From Novosphingobium sp. KA1 (GTDB lineage Bacteria > Pseudomonadota > Alphaproteobacteria > Sphingomonadales > Sphingomonadaceae), in NCBI RefSeq assembly GCF_017309955.1, contig NZ_CP021248.1, positions 1,340,001-1,404,000 on the forward strand: a stretch of DNA of 64,000 nt, in the 5' to 3' direction. Position numbers and translations under genes: made by a program. Positions 17,397-25,243 of this stretch are shown one piece after another. The first letter of the stretch is position 1. Each line of letters begins with the position of its first letter. The notes beneath the pieces are model-generated. The model was not told the DNA's origin, ran no database searches, and saw only the letters and a program-made list of their open reading frames with translations.

Positions 17397-18794
17397 ATGA
17401 CAGACACGGCAAGACCCCGCCGCCAGATGCGCCTCGGCGCCTTCCTGTTCGGCGTCGGCCACCACTCCGCCGCCTGGCGCCACCCCGATGTCGACCCGCA
17501 GGCGCCGTTCCGCTTCGACTACTGGCTGGACCTTGCCCGCAAGGCCGAGGCGGCGAAGTTCGACGCGGTGTTCCTGGCGGACAACGTTGCGCTGTTCGGC
17601 GGCTCGCCCGAGACCATCGCCTATACACCGCCGGTCTACACCGGCGAACCGCTGACGCTGCTTTCGGCGCTGGCCACGCACACCAGCCACATCGGCCTGA
17701 TCGCAACGGTTTCCACCACTTACCTTGCGCCTTACCATGTCGCCCGCAAGTTCGCCGCGCTCGACCAGCTTTCGGGCGGGCGCGCCGGGTGGAACCTGGT
17801 GACCTCGGGCAGCGACGCGGAAGCGGCCAACTTCGGCCTCGACCGCCAGCTCAGCCACGACAACCGCTACCAGATCGCTACCGAGCATGTCGAAGTGGTG
17901 AAGGCGCTGTGGGACAGTTTCGCCGATGACGCGGTGATCGCCGACAAGGCCGGCGGCCGCTTCTACGATCCGGCAAAGCTGCGCTTCGTGAACCACGAGG
18001 GCGAGCATTTCCGTGTGCGCGGCCCCTTGCAGACCGGCCGCCCGGTTCAGGGCCATCCGGTTATCGTGCAGGCCGGCTCCTCGCAAGACGGCCAGAAGCT
18101 CGCCGCGGCCACCGCCGAACTGGTCTTTACCGCCCAGCAGAGCCGCCTTGCCTCGCGGGCCTTCGTGCAAGGGCTGAAGGACAAGGCCGAAGCGCTGGGC
18201 CGGTCGCGCGACGATGTGCTCGTGCTGCCGGGCGTTACCATCTACGTCGCCACGACGCGCGAGGAGGCCGAAGCCAAACTCGCGCAGCTTCACGACTTCG
18301 TCGACATGGGCGGGGCGCTCCAGAGCATCAGGACTTTCCTCGAGTGGGATCTGACCGGTGCCGATCTCGACGCGCCTCCGCCCCCGCCGCCGTTCACCGA
18401 AGGCTGGCAGAGCCGCCAGAAGCTGTTCTATGACCTCGCGCTGGAAGAAGGGTTGACGGTGCGCCAACTGGTCTCGCGCATGTCCGCCGCGCGCGGGCAT
18501 CTGGTGCTGGTGGGCACGCCGGCAGAAGTCGTCGACCAGCTCGAGGAATGGTTCGAGAGCGGCGCTGCGGACGGGTTCAACATCCTCGCCCCGATTTTCC
18601 CGCAGGGCCTCGACGACGTGATCGAACTGGTCCTGCCCGAACTGCGGCGGCGCGGCTTGTTCCGCCACGAATACGAGGGGCGCACACTGCGCGAAAACCT
18701 CGGCCTTGCCCGCCCGGCAGACGGTTTCTCCGCCGACAGCGCCGCCGACACCGCCCCCCGCCCCGCTCTCGCCGACCGAAGGAGCCATGCATGA
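17397..18794 (+). CDS. LLM-class flavin-dependent monooxygenase, NtaA/SnaA/DszA group
   Basis: 465 residues. The opening MRLGAFLFGVGHHSAAWRHP and the following DYWLDLARKAEAAKFDAVFLAD are characteristic of the nitrilotriacetate / pristinamycin / dibenzothiophene-sulfone monooxygenase group. YLAPYHVARKFAALDQLSGGRAGWN and IVQAGSSQDGQ are also typical. These enzymes use reduced FMN supplied by a partner reductase and O2 to cleave C-N or C-S bonds or to hydroxylate. No flavin reductase gene is nearby, so FMNH2 must come from elsewhere. The start is 3 nt after the receptor stop; the stop overlaps the GST start (ATGA). Substrate unknown. Confidence 0.9.
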   Translation: MTDTARPRRQMRLGAFLFGVGHHSAAWRHPDVDPQAPFRFDYWLDLARKAEAAKFDAVFLADNVALFGGSPETIAYTPPVYTGEPLTLLSALATHTSHIGLIATVSTTYLAPYHVARKFAALDQLSGGRAGWNLVTSGSDAEAANFGLDRQLSHDNRYQIATEHVEVVKALWDSFADDAVIADKAGGRFYDPAKLRFVNHEGEHFRVRGPLQTGRPVQGHPVIVQAGSSQDGQKLAAATAELVFTAQQSRLASRAFVQGLKDKAEALGRSRDDVLVLPGVTIYVATTREEAEAKLAQLHDFVDMGGALQSIRTFLEWDLTGADLDAPPPPPPFTEGWQSRQKLFYDLALEEGLTVRQLVSRMSAARGHLVLVGTPAEVVDQLEEWFESGAADGFNILAPIFPQGLDDVIELVLPELRRRGLFRHEYEGRTLRENLGLARPADGFSADSAADTAPRPALADRRSHA

Positions 18795-19480
18795 CCCAGC
18801 GCGCCGAACTGCCGCTCGAACTGCTCGCCGCGCCCGGCGCCACCAGCCTGCCTGCCCATGTCGTGATCCGCGAACTGGCGCTGCCGATCGACGTCGTGCT
18901 GCTGCGGCTCGGCCCCGACGGCGACGATCTCAAGGCGCTGACGCCGCATGGCCGCATCCCCGCCCTGCGCTTCGCCGACGGCAAGGTGATCGGCGAGAAC
19001 AGCGCGATCCTGCCTTTCCTCGCGGACCTGGCCCCCGGCACAGCGCTGTTCGCCCCGGTGGGATCCATCGAGCGCGCCGAGATCCAGTCGTGGATCGGCT
19101 ACATCAATTCGGAAATCCATGGCGCCACCCAGCGCGTCGGCAATCGCCCGCATCTCTATTCCGACGATCCCGCCGCACACGAGGGTATCCGCAAGGCCGC
19201 CCGCCAGCGCCTGCGCGAAGCCTATGCGCCGCTCGAACAGCGACTGACGGCGCATGATTGGCTGGTGGGGGATCGTTTCACGATTGCCGATGCCTATCTC
19301 GGCATTTTTGTCAGCTATCTGCCGCATTTCGGCGAGGCACTGGCCGGGCTCGATGCCCTCGCCCGCTTCTCGGAGCGTTTCGAGACACGCGAAAGCGTAC
19401 GCGCCGCAAGGGCGTTCGAAGGCCCGCTACCCTTCCCGGACCACGCCAAGAGCGTTTTCCAATCAGGTGGAAACACCTGA
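18791..19480 (+). CDS. Glutathione S-transferase family protein
   Basis: 229 residues from ATG at 18791, overlapping the monooxygenase stop; GGAG lies 4-5 nt upstream. The N-terminal thioredoxin-like domain ends with GRIPALRFADGKVIGENSAIL, the glutathione-binding cis-Pro and ES/EN-SAI motif. A helical C-terminal domain contains LEQRLTAHDWLVGDRFTIADAYL, the usual N-capping box. It is the third gene of the receptor/monooxygenase operon and might remove a reactive intermediate. Its last codons lie inside an 18-bp perfect hairpin that belongs to an interspersed repeat, so the original C-terminus may have been altered when the repeat inserted. Confidence 0.9.
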   Translation: MTQRAELPLELLAAPGATSLPAHVVIRELALPIDVVLLRLGPDGDDLKALTPHGRIPALRFADGKVIGENSAILPFLADLAPGTALFAPVGSIERAEIQSWIGYINSEIHGATQRVGNRPHLYSDDPAAHEGIRKAARQRLREAYAPLEQRLTAHDWLVGDRFTIADAYLGIFVSYLPHFGEALAGLDALARFSERFETRESVRAARAFEGPLPFPDHAKSVFQSGGNT

Positions 19481-19544
19481 TTGGAAAACGCGTAAAACCA
19501 CAACCGTAGAGCAGTTGATCCGATGCAATCGGATCGGAAACCGC
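19452..19544. repeat. Palindromic interspersed repeat, copy 1
   Basis: Two hairpins in tandem. The first has 18-bp perfect arms, 19452-19469 and 19474-19491, with a GAAA loop and the core CCAATCAGGTG. The second is GATCCGAT (19517-19524) with ATCGGATC (19528-19535), inside GAGCAGTTGATCCGAT...GGAAACCGC. The first hairpin covers the GST stop codon. From memory, similar elements occur at many sites in alphaproteobacterial genomes. A diverged second copy is at 22612-22722. It may also work as a terminator for the GST operon. Confidence 0.75.
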
Positions 19545-19632
19545 GAAAGGCGCTGCTGGATGCAGAAGCTCGCGCTTGAGAGGTGAATGACGGCGCGCAA
19601 CACCCCGGTTGCGCGCCGCCTCGATCAGATCA

Positions 19633-21843
19633 TCAGAAGTTCACGCTGGCCCGCACGCCATAAGTACGCGGCGGCTGGAACTGGTAATTGTCGGTATGGG
19701 ACACGAAGTTCTGCTGCGCATAGGCCAGCACGTTCTTGTCGAAGATGTTGCGCACGAAGGCCTGTACCTTCCAGCCGCCGACCTCCGGTTCGTAGCTGAG
19801 CGACGCGTTGGCCATGAAGAACGACGAAGTCTTGACGTCGTCGAGATTGAACACCGAGAAATAATAACTCGACGAATATTTGCCGTCGAGATGCGCGGTG
19901 ACCTTGCCGCCGCCCACCGCGAAGTCCTGATCGATGGAAGCCGTGGTGGTGAAGCTCGGTGCGTTGGGCAGGCGGTTGCCGCTGATGTCGATGGGGTTTC
20001 CGTCGCCATCGTTGACGACGATGCCGCTGCCGAACTTGGTGTGCAGGTAAGCGGCGCTGACACCGATGCGGGTATGTTCGCCCAATAGCGCCTTCACTTC
20101 CGCCTCGGCGCCGAGGATCTTGGCGCTGCCGACGTTGAAGGTGCCGCTGCCGCCATCAACCACGCTGGAGGTCTGCGAGGCCTGATAACCCTTGTAGTCC
20201 GAATAGAACACGTCGGCGTTGACTTGCAGCGTGTTGCCCATGAACGAGTTCTTGGTGCCGAGTTCGAAGGCGTCGAGCTTTTCCGGCCCGTAAGGCACCG
20301 AGGCGGCGCTGCCGTTCGAGTTGAACCCGCCCGACTTGTAGCCGCGGTCGTACTTGGCATAGATCAGCGTGTTGGGCATCGGACGGTAGTTGAGGCCGAC
20401 ATGCCAGGTCGGTTGGCTCTCGCTGAGCTTGCCCTCGCCGGGCGTGGTAAGCGTGAGCGCCGGAGCGAAGGGGCTGGCGAGCGCCGGCAGGAACAGCACC
20501 GCCTGCCCCGAACGCGACTTCTTGTCCCAGGTGTAACGCCCCCCGACGGTGAGCTGAAGCTGGTCGGTAATGTCGTAGTCCGCCTGGGCAAACAGCGCCT
20601 GCGAACGGGTCTTGATCCTGTAATCGAACTTGATGCCGTACTGATCGGGCTGCCCGAAGCTTTCCAGCGGACCGCCAGCGGCATAATCACCGGTCATGTC
20701 GAGGTTGTAGAGCCCGGAATCGACCGTGTTGTTTTCCTGGAAGCGGAAGTAACCGGCCTGAATGAACAGGCGCGAGGCGGAATCGTTGCTGACGCGGAAC
20801 TCATGGTTCCAGGTCGTCGGCGTCTCGCTCTGGCGGAACTGGCGGTTGGCAGGATAGGACGGGCCGGTAGCATCGAGCACGTTGGTCCAGTGCTGCTTGT
20901 CGTAGCCCCCGGCATAGACGAAGTTGAGATTGCCCGGCGTTGCGTAGGCCAGCTCCCAGCGGAAACGGTCACCCTCGAGGCGGGTAGATGTCAGCGTGTC
21001 GTTGGGGAACGGATCGAGGTTCTTGAACGAAGGCTTGGGGCCGCCCAGGGTCGACTTGAACTGCGCATCACCGTTCACGCTGCGGGAATCGTGCTGGTAG
21101 GACACCCAGGCGGAGAAGCCGTCGTTCTTGTAGAGCGCCTGGATACGGCCGGAGGCGAAGTTCTCGTCATCGCCGTCCTTGGCTGGGCCGTCGAGCTTGC
21201 GGTAGCCGTCATGGGTAATGAAAGTGCCCGAAGCGCGCACCGCGAAATGATCGCTCAAGGCAAGGTTGGCCCCCATCTCGCCGGTGAAGGCGCCGTAGTT
21301 GCCGACTTCGACCGTGCTGTAACCGCCGTTGGTGAAAGCGGGGCGGTTGGTGATCAGGCTGATCAAGCCCCCGGTGGAGTTACGGCCGTTGAGCGTGCCC
21401 TGCGGCCCCTTGAGCACCTCGATGCGGGCAAGGTCGTACATCGACGCATTAATCGAAAAAGGACGGTTGGTGTAGAACCCGTCACGCGCGATCGGCACCG
21501 AGGGATCGCCGATTTCGGTCACGTCGGTGGACGCGATGCCACGCACGGCGACATAGGCAGCGCCGGCCGAAGGCGAGATGTTCACGCTGGGGTCGATGGC
21601 GGCCAGATCACGCACCGACGAGATGCCGGCGTCACGCAAGGCGTCGCCCGAATAGACGTTGAGCGCGATCGGGGTGTCTTGCGCCGACGATGCGGTGCGG
21701 TTGGCGGTCACGATGATCTCGCCAAAACCCTGTTCCTGCTGCTGCGGCTCCTGGGCCGCAGGCGCGTCGGTTGCCGCCTGCGCCTGGGCCATCGCGGGAA
21801 CGGCCAGCGCCGACGTCGAAAGAAGCACGAATGCCAGTCTCAT
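19633..21843 (-). CDS. TonB-dependent receptor
   Basis: 736 residues from ATG at 21843, preceded by GGGAGAG and followed by a clean signal peptide (1-22, AVPAMAQA). After a Gln/Glu-rich linker come the TonB-box-like GEIIVTANRTASSAQDTPIA, the plug (IRDLAAIDPSVNI-type region, then IEVLKGPQGTLNGRNSTGG) and a barrel ending GVRASVNF. The plug form is the OMR type common in sphingomonads, where substrates range from siderophores to aromatics and plant compounds. It stands alone between two repeat copies, with no adjoining metabolic gene on its strand, so the substrate is unknown. Confidence 0.9.
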   Translation of the reverse strand: MRLAFVLLSTSALAVPAMAQAQAATDAPAAQEPQQQEQGFGEIIVTANRTASSAQDTPIALNVYSGDALRDAGISSVRDLAAIDPSVNISPSAGAAYVAVRGIASTDVTEIGDPSVPIARDGFYTNRPFSINASMYDLARIEVLKGPQGTLNGRNSTGGLISLITNRPAFTNGGYSTVEVGNYGAFTGEMGANLALSDHFAVRASGTFITHDGYRKLDGPAKDGDDENFASGRIQALYKNDGFSAWVSYQHDSRSVNGDAQFKSTLGGPKPSFKNLDPFPNDTLTSTRLEGDRFRWELAYATPGNLNFVYAGGYDKQHWTNVLDATGPSYPANRQFRQSETPTTWNHEFRVSNDSASRLFIQAGYFRFQENNTVDSGLYNLDMTGDYAAGGPLESFGQPDQYGIKFDYRIKTRSQALFAQADYDITDQLQLTVGGRYTWDKKSRSGQAVLFLPALASPFAPALTLTTPGEGKLSESQPTWHVGLNYRPMPNTLIYAKYDRGYKSGGFNSNGSAASVPYGPEKLDAFELGTKNSFMGNTLQVNADVFYSDYKGYQASQTSSVVDGGSGTFNVGSAKILGAEAEVKALLGEHTRIGVSAAYLHTKFGSGIVVNDGDGNPIDISGNRLPNAPSFTTTASIDQDFAVGGGKVTAHLDGKYSSSYYFSVFNLDDVKTSSFFMANASLSYEPEVGGWKVQAFVRNIFDKNVLAYAQQNFVSHTDNYQFQPPRTYGVRASVNF

Positions 21844-22287
21844 TTCTCTCTCCCATACCGGCGCGTACCATGCTGGTCGCGCCTTATATAAAACCGGAAT
21901 ACGCATTCTAATTAAGGTGAGAATCAGGTGCCGTCAAGCGGGGGGCCCGGCCATGCCGCCAACCGCGCATTCCGCTGGAAATGCAGGAGTTCGAAAATGG
22001 CACCGAGGCCTTTGCCGCGCTTCAGGCCGCGGCCCGGTTCCGTGTCCTTGTCCGAGCTACCTCGAACGAATCCTCGAGAATCGCGACGAGTCTCGCCTCC
22101 AGGCGCCGCGGTTGCACGCCCCGGCCATAAGGGGGCTTTATGGAGTACCGATGAATTGTGATTGGGCCCACGGCACAGGGAACATTACGGATGCTGGAAC
22201 CGCATCGTCGTATCTCCTTCGGGTCGCAACGAAGAGGACATCACGCTTCCAAGCTGAAGCCAGTGCGGCTGGCTACATGCAGCCACA

Positions 22288-22319
22288 CGCGCCGGATGCA
22301 CCCCCCGGCATCCGGCGCG
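22288..22319. other. 12-bp perfect hairpin, CGCGCCGGATGC arms
   Basis: Arms 22288-22299 and 22308-22319 are exact complements around an 8-nt C-rich loop. There is no T-run on either side and no gene close enough to assign it as a terminator. It may be a small repeat or a structured RNA element. Confidence 0.45.
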
Positions 22320-22611
22320 GATAGGGCTTGCCTGACAGACGCTGCGCCCCCGTTTTCCGGCATTTTCGGGGCGAACGCTAAGAATGCAGTGCGCAATTTG
22401 GCCCATTTGACAACCCGCCAACTGATAGGCAATTTTGCTTTCAGACGCATCCGACAGAGCGGGAAAAATCTTGTTCGACCCACAGCTGTAGACAGCATCG
22501 AAATCCACAGAGTTTTGACGAACTCCAACAACATTTCATGCTGTAAGAATAAAATTCATAAACTGAACTTTTCAAAAATAGTTCATTACATTAACAAAAT
22601 AACGCCTTCAT

Positions 22612-22722
22612 CGCGACTTTCACGATTCTTAAAAAGGTGAATGCACCTGACGAATCGAGAAACGCGGACAATCATAATCCTGGAGCAGTGGATCCGATAA
22701 GACCGGATCGCAAACCGCTCCG
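22612..22722. repeat. Palindromic interspersed repeat, copy 2 (degenerate)
   Basis: AGGTGAATGCACCTGACGAATCGAGAAACGCG aligns in pieces with the first hairpin of copy 1. Further on, GAGCAGTGGATCCGAT (22683-22698) matches GAGCAGTTGATCCGAT of copy 1 at 15 of 16 positions. It is followed by CGGATCGCAAACCGC, against CGGATCGGAAACCGC in copy 1. The order and spacing of blocks are the same as in copy 1, but the large stem is no longer perfect. Confidence 0.7.
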
Positions 22723-23010
22723 GAAAGCATGTGCGCGTAGCCGATGCTGTGTGCATTCCACGCCCGAACGGGCTTTGCGAGGGTTCCGGCAATGGCCACG
22801 AAAGCGCAGGCGTCTCCGAGCGTATCCACGCCATGCCCGGTCGGTTGTCCGGGTGCGCGGCGTCCTGCGCCAGAATATTCCCTCCTGCCGGAAATTCCAT
22901 TCCTGATGGCAACGATCCCGATTTGAGCCGCCTTGCCCCCCCAACGGCTCAAGCGGCGCAGCGGGCATAACGCCCGCTGCGCTTGCTTTATCCGGACTTC
23001 AGGCTAGCGC

Positions 23011-23664
23011 TCACACCAGCGTCAGAAGGCCTTGGGCAGGATCGAACAGACCCTCCCAGATCATCTTGCCCGCGACCCAAAGAATGACCGCCAGACCGAC
23101 ATAGGCGATCCAGCGATACCGCTCGATCACACGGGCAAGGGCATTGGCGGCAAGGCCCATCAGTGCGACCGAAAGGATCAGGCCGATGGCCAGGATGCCC
23201 GGATGTTCCCGCGCAGCACCCGCCACGGCGAGCACATTATCGAGACTCATGCTGACATCGGCGAGCGCCACGGCCCATGCCGCAGCGGCAAAGGAGCGCG
23301 GCACGGTCGGGCTAACGACGTCCGCTTCATCGCCCTCACCCGCCTCGACGCGCAACTCGCGCCACATCTTCCAGGCCACCCAGACCAGCAGAAGCCCACC
23401 CGCGAAGACGAGGCCGACCAACTGCATGAGTTGGGTGACGGCAAGCGCGAACACGATACGCAGCCCCAGCGCGGCCAGCACGCCGATGAGGATCACCTTG
23501 CGGCGCATCGCCGCAGGCAAGCCGGCGGCAAGCGCGCCGACGACAATGGCATTGTCCGCCGCCAGCATCACGTCGATCAGCACGACCTGCCCGAACGCGG
23601 TAAGCGCGGCCGGCGAGCCGAGGTTGGAGAAATCGGCAACGATGTGCTGCCACAAGTCGGTCAT
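23011..23664 (-). CDS. TerC-family integral membrane protein (YjbE-like)
   Basis: 217 residues with about seven hydrophobic helices. The two family signatures are present: DVMLAADNAIVVGA near residue 32 and LADVSMSLDNVLAVAG near residue 138, each with Asp-Asn in the membrane. TerC/YjbE relatives are linked to metal ion efflux, including Mn2+, and to metalation of exported enzymes. The ATG at 23664 overlaps the stop of a small upstream ORF (ATGA) and lacks a Shine-Dalgarno of its own, so it is probably translated by coupling. It is the last gene of the leftward citrate-type uptake operon and might counter metal that enters with citrate complexes; that is inference. Confidence 0.9.
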   Translation of the reverse strand: MTDLWQHIVADFSNLGSPAALTAFGQVVLIDVMLAADNAIVVGALAAGLPAAMRRKVILIGVLAALGLRIVFALAVTQLMQLVGLVFAGGLLLVWVAWKMWRELRVEAGEGDEADVVSPTVPRSFAAAAWAVALADVSMSLDNVLAVAGAAREHPGILAIGLILSVALMGLAANALARVIERYRWIAYVGLAVILWVAGKMIWEGLFDPAQGLLTLV

Positions 23665-23828
23665 GCAAAAATAGTCCTGTTGGTCCAGGCGCCGCGCGCG
23701 GTCGCCACGAGGAAATCGGAATAGCTCCAGCGACAAGCGGCTGCAGCGATGGTGGATAGACTGTCTTCGTCCTCGCACCCCGGGCAGCCGAGACCGGTCA
23801 GGCTGGGCTTGGCGATGATGGCGATCAC
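23661..23828 (-). CDS. Small hypothetical ORF, coupled to the TerC gene
   Basis: 55 residues from GTG at 23828, beginning VIAIIAKPSLTGLGCPGCEDED. The reading is supported by overlaps at both ends: its GTGA start overlaps the stop of the preceding 21-codon ORF, and its stop overlaps the TerC ATG. It has a CPGC motif and no recognised family. It may be the second half of one ~76-residue gene split by a one-base frameshift from the preceding ORF. Confidence 0.45.
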   Translation of the reverse strand: MIAIIAKPSLTGLGCPGCEDEDSLSTIAAAACRWSYSDFLVATARGAWTNRTIFA

Positions 23829-23890
23829 CGGCGGCTCGCGCGCCGGTAAAGGATCGCAATCGTCTGTTCGCGGGGGGCTGGGGCTGTCAT
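23825..23890 (-). CDS. 21-residue ORF with a perfect Shine-Dalgarno
   Basis: ATG at 23890 is preceded by AGGAGG with a 5-nt spacer (23896-23901), the best ribosome binding site in the operon, 13 nt after the CitMHS stop. The frame reads MTAPAPREQTIAILYRRASRR and ends at a TGA overlapping the next GTG. Either this is a short coupling peptide or a frameshift truncates a longer gene. Confidence 0.45.
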   Translation of the reverse strand: MTAPAPREQTIAILYRRASRR

Positions 23891-23902
23891 GCGCGCCTCC
23901 TG

Positions 23903-25204
23903 TCACCCCACGAAGGGAAAGGCCAGAAACAACATGCCCGTGATCGTCATGACAAGGCAGCACAGCGCCGCCGGAACCAGCGTGAAGCGCTGGTGGTCGG
24001 CAAGGTCCACACCGGCAAGGCTGACCAGCAGATAGGTCGAAGGCACCAGCGGGCTCAGCAGGTGGACCGGCTGGCCCATCAGCGCGGCGCGGGCAATGGC
24101 CATCGGCTCCACGCCGTAATGCGTGCCCGCTTCGGCAAGGATCGGCAGCATGCCGAAGTAGAACGCGTCGTTGGAGATGAAGAACGTGCCCGGCAGGCTG
24201 ATCAGCGCGGTGATCGGCGCCATGTAGGGGCCAAGGAACGGCGGAATGAAGTTCACCACCTCGCGGCTCATCGCCTCCACCATGCCGGTGCCCGAAAGGA
24301 TGCCGGTGAAGATGCCCGCCGCGAAGATCAGCGAGACGACAGCCAGCACGTTGCCCGCATGGGCGGCAATGCGTTCCTTCTGCTCCTTCACCTGGGGATA
24401 GTTGGCAATCATCGAGACGGCGAAAGCCAGCATCATCAGGATCGGCAGCGGCAGCACGCCCCACACCAGCAGGACCAGCAGCGCGACGACCAGTGCGGCA
24501 TTGAACCAGAGCATCTTCGGGCGGCGCGCCTCCGGCCACTGCGAGACGGCGAAGTCCTCCAGTTCGCGCGGGGTCGCCTTCTCGACACGGCCGATGCGGC
24601 GGCGTTCCTTGCGGCCGAAATGGATCGCCAGCAGGATCAGGAAGGCAAGACCCGCGATCATGCCGGGGATCAGCGGCAGGAACAGCGCGGAGGGATCAAG
24701 CTTCAGCGCACTGGCCGCGCGCGCGGTCGGCCCGCCCCAGGGGGTGAGGTTCATCACCCCGCTCGTCACCATCAAGAGGCAGACGAGGTAGAGCCGGTTC
24801 ATGCCGTAGCGCTTGTAGAGCGGCAGCATGGCAGCCATCGTGATGATGTAGGTGGTCGAACCGTCGCCATCGAGGCTGACGAGCGCGCAGAGCACCACCG
24901 ATCCGATCAGGATCAGCATCGGGTCGCCGTGAACCAAGCGGATCAGGCGGCCCACCAGCGGATCGAACAGGCCGGTGTCGGTCATCGTGCTGAAAAACAG
25001 GATCGCGAAGAGCAGCATGACGCCGGTGGGCGCCAGCTTGGTCAGGCCCTCGATCATCATGTCGCCAAGCCCGGCATGGAAACCGGCAAGCAGGGCGAAC
25101 AGCGTGGGCACGACGACCAGCGCGACCAGCGGGGTCATCCGCTTGGTCATGATGAGCGTCATGAAAGTGGCCACCATCAGGAAGCCGATAAGGGCGAGAC
25201 TCAT
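23903..25204 (-). CDS. CitMHS-family citrate/metal-citrate transporter
   Basis: 433 residues, about eleven to twelve hydrophobic segments. The sequence has the CitMHS/Na+-H+ antiporter-like pattern: an N-terminal IGFLMVATFMTLIMTKRMTPLVALVVVPTLFALL-type start, DGDGSTTYIITMAAMLPLYKRYGMNRL, and the second-half FISNDAFYFGMLPILAEAG. Family members import Mg2+-, Ca2+- or free citrate with protons. ATG at 25204 follows GGGGACAATC. It is placed after a periplasmic binding protein and a porin and next to a TctDE-like sensor system, which agrees with tricarboxylate uptake. Its C-terminal stop is 13 nt before the small coupled ORFs. Confidence 0.92.
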   Translation of the reverse strand: MSLALIGFLMVATFMTLIMTKRMTPLVALVVVPTLFALLAGFHAGLGDMMIEGLTKLAPTGVMLLFAILFFSTMTDTGLFDPLVGRLIRLVHGDPMLILIGSVVLCALVSLDGDGSTTYIITMAAMLPLYKRYGMNRLYLVCLLMVTSGVMNLTPWGGPTARAASALKLDPSALFLPLIPGMIAGLAFLILLAIHFGRKERRRIGRVEKATPRELEDFAVSQWPEARRPKMLWFNAALVVALLVLLVWGVLPLPILMMLAFAVSMIANYPQVKEQKERIAAHAGNVLAVVSLIFAAGIFTGILSGTGMVEAMSREVVNFIPPFLGPYMAPITALISLPGTFFISNDAFYFGMLPILAEAGTHYGVEPMAIARAALMGQPVHLLSPLVPSTYLLVSLAGVDLADHQRFTLVPAALCCLVMTITGMLFLAFPFVG

Positions 25205-25243
25205 GATTGTCCCCGAATGTCTGTCATGGATGGATGGGACGGA

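Larger units (their letters stand above)
21844..23010. other. 1.1-kb gap with hairpin, AT-rich patch and repeat copy
   Basis: No convincing gene in either strand. It holds the receptor promoter next to 21843, a 12-bp perfect hairpin (22288-22299 with 22308-22319, 8-nt loop), an unusually AT-rich patch at about 22530-22620 containing TGAACT-N10-AGTTCA (22564-22585), and repeat copy 2 (22612-22722). Several short frames of 60-160 codons exist but lack ribosome binding sites and family resemblance. It could be a decayed gene region or the remains of a mobile element. Confidence 0.5.

Noticed and set aside
14871..18788. A leftward open frame of about 1300 codons opposite the receptor and LLM monooxygenase
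   Set aside because: It is the antisense shadow of high-GC coding sequence: low-complexity Val/Gly/Ala/Arg translation, no family resemblance, and the plus-strand genes are clear.
22158..22640. Rightward 160-codon frame across the AT-rich gap
   Set aside because: The translation changes character along its length, contains no motif and lacks a Shine-Dalgarno. It probably reflects chance openness.
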